Assembly: GCA_907163375.1 (NCBI GenBank)
Contig: CAJQUW010000891.1
Coordinates: 1-64,000, forward strand
Source: Prostheceraeus crozeri
Taxonomy: Eukaryota > Platyhelminthes > Polycladida > Euryleptidae
DNA: 64,000 bases
Direction: 5' to 3'
Shown here piece after piece: positions 63,068 to 64,000 of the stretch; the first letter of the stretch is position 1; the number at the start of each line of letters is the position of its first letter. Made by a program: the position numbers and the translations under genes. A model generated the notes under the pieces. It was not told where the DNA came from. It saw only the letters and a list, made by a program, of their open reading frames with translations, and ran no database searches.

Positions 63068-63563
63068 ATGATGACTAGTATCCCAACATCCTGGGTTGTC
63101 GCAAGAGACCTTGGATATTCGTTCAAAGCTATAGAAACTGTAACAAATCTCAGTGAAAATATCAACGCTGGTGATTTAGTTGTTCGACTAATGGATCTAG
63201 ATAAGTATGCTATGAATAACAATTTGGATCGTAGGTGGATAGAGGATTTCTCCATGCTACACTGCAATTATAGTGAAATTAGGAGGATGAAATTGGAACG
63301 ATATGGAAAGAAGGAGACATTTGACAGTGACTCCCAATAAAAGTGACTTCAGAAGGAAATTAGAAGAAGAGACATTTAAATTATTATGTGAACAAAACTG
63401 CGTTTAATGTTTTAAACAGGAACGATCCCTTCTCCTTTCACCGTGTTCTCATAGCGTTATGTGTTCTACATGTTATGTACCCTTTGAAACTTCATCTTGT
63501 CCCCTTTGTGATCAAGAAATATTTTCAACAGTCACTGTATATCGTGCATGTGCACGTCTGTGA
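63068..63563 (+). pseudogene. IAP-like tail: UBA-like region plus RING (broken or spliced)
   Basis: 63,068-63,340 encodes IPTSWVVARDLGYSFKAIET, then NINAGDLVVRLMDLD, which fits a UBA domain (hydrophobic, Gly-Tyr, LV..L). In another frame, 63,360-63,563 encodes KLEEETFKLLCEQNC, a TAA, then CFKQERSLLLSPCSHSVMC, CYVPF...CPLCDQEI and STVTVYRA. This matches the C-terminal RING of inhibitor-of-apoptosis proteins in length, spacing and final strand. The TAA lies within the first Cys pair, and TTTTAAACAG just after could be a splice acceptor. No BIR domain is in view. It is either a small E3 gene with an intron or a decayed one. Confidence 0.5.
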
Positions 63564-63595
63564 TTGGTCACTATTGTGTCTTTGTGTGGCTTTTC

Positions 63596-63602
63596 TATAT
63601 AA
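63596..63602 (+). promoter_or_regulatory. TATA box of the gene at the window end
   Basis: TTCTATATAAGGAGG lies about 50 nt before the ATG at 63,651, the same layout as the arm and Polinton TATA genes. Confidence 0.65.
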
Positions 63603-63650
63603 GGAGGGCATTGTACCGTTCTATTTCAAGCATAATTTGAGGCTAATACA

Positions 63651-64000
63651 ATGTCAATCACCATGTCGTTCACTACCAACATTCCCATTTCAATAATTTA
63701 CCGAAGTCAACTCTTCACCGGCAATATATTCTATTCTGCCGTAAATATAACTGGCTATAAAGCGGATTTGGTGGATTTGATGGAGGAAACAGTTAAGTAT
63801 TTCCGCTGCGGAGAGGACGTTGTGGTGCAGAGAATGTCAGTGAGAGTCGTGAACAACGCTCTTACACGAGTTGCAAGATTTTGGCTCAATGAAGTATTTC
63901 GCCCACTAGCTCAAACTGAGAGTCTACCGGAATACTCTCGCTGCTGCTGCAGCAGTATCCAACGAAAACTCAACACATGTCTCCATGACATTGTCACCTC
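63651..64000 (+). CDS. Unknown protein, runs off the window
   Basis: The frame is open from the ATG (MSITMSFTTNIPISIIYRSQ) through 116 codons to the last base. The visible part has a mixed hydrophobic N-terminus, then DLVDLMEETVKYFRCGEDVV, an Arg/Val-rich helix and a CCCS cluster. No family recognised. It may share a unit with the UBA/RING gene 90 nt upstream. The 3' end is not in the window. Confidence 0.5.
   Translation, partial: MSITMSFTTNIPISIIYRSQLFTGNIFYSAVNITGYKADLVDLMEETVKYFRCGEDVVVQRMSVRVVNNALTRVARFWLNEVFRPLAQTESLPEYSRCCCSSIQRKLNTCLHDIVT

Noticed and set aside
1..64000. CRISPR arrays, rRNA genes, bacterial operons
   Set aside because: No direct-repeat/spacer pattern, no rRNA motifs, and the gene content is eukaryotic mobile elements.

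Overview
This is eukaryotic, almost certainly invertebrate, nuclear DNA. It is AT-rich, has spliceosomal-type introns and TATA promoters, and is crowded with animal-type mobile elements: a Polinton/Maverick, Penelope-like elements with GIY-YIG nucleases, LINEs, a DD41D mariner and a CACTA-like transposase. No clear host housekeeping gene is visible. The species cannot be named from the sequence.

Layout. 1-1,190 is an AT-rich minisatellite. 1.2-6.1 kb and 23.5-27.4 kb are diverged inverted copies of one 'arm'. Each arm has a TATA box, a noncoding first exon, an intron with a conserved structured block, and a zinc-finger/coiled-coil gene pointing outward, followed by small TATA-driven gene cassettes separated by a ~130-bp repeat. 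Both arms are full of short hairpins with an invariant ATAG loop. Between the arms (6.4-23.4 kb) lie G-run satellites, a broken CACTA-like transposase, a Penelope element split by a ~7.4-kb insertion (itself holding more Penelope fragments, a MITE-like palindrome and a THAP-like fragment), and a 5'-truncated mariner.

27.4-44.3 kb is a Polinton with a nearly complete gene set: protein-primed PolB (+), retroviral-type integrase with chromodomain, FtsK/HerA-type packaging ATPase, adenain-like protease, double-jelly-roll major capsid protein, a pVI-like glycine-rich/basic protein, and several structural-looking proteins. Accessory genes include two RING-like proteins, a DEDD-exonuclease-like protein and a Cys-rich protein. 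Several genes carry single frameshifts or stops (PolB, MCP, the pVI-like gene, the 'GEWEVG' genes), so the copy is probably recently inactivated or carries assembly errors. Its most unusual cargo is a + strand block at 35.28-36.53 kb: two tandem PC4-like proteins followed by a full-length two-repeat TATA-binding-protein-like protein. Six Polinton genes have ATGCAAA about 25-40 nt before the start. The two outermost genes both split directly after the ATG by homologous 67-nt introns. The element therefore appears to carry its own transcription apparatus and promoter code.

44.3-45.6 kb repeats the G-run satellite family. 45.6-53.7 kb is largely featureless apart from one direct repeat. 53.8-58.8 kb is an old YLDD reverse-transcriptase element split by a CR1/Jockey-type LINE. 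59.1-61.7 kb holds Penelope fragments, one with an internal inversion. 62.9-64 kb begins another TATA-driven pair: a UBA-like/RING (IAP-like tail) gene remnant and an unknown ORF that runs off the window.
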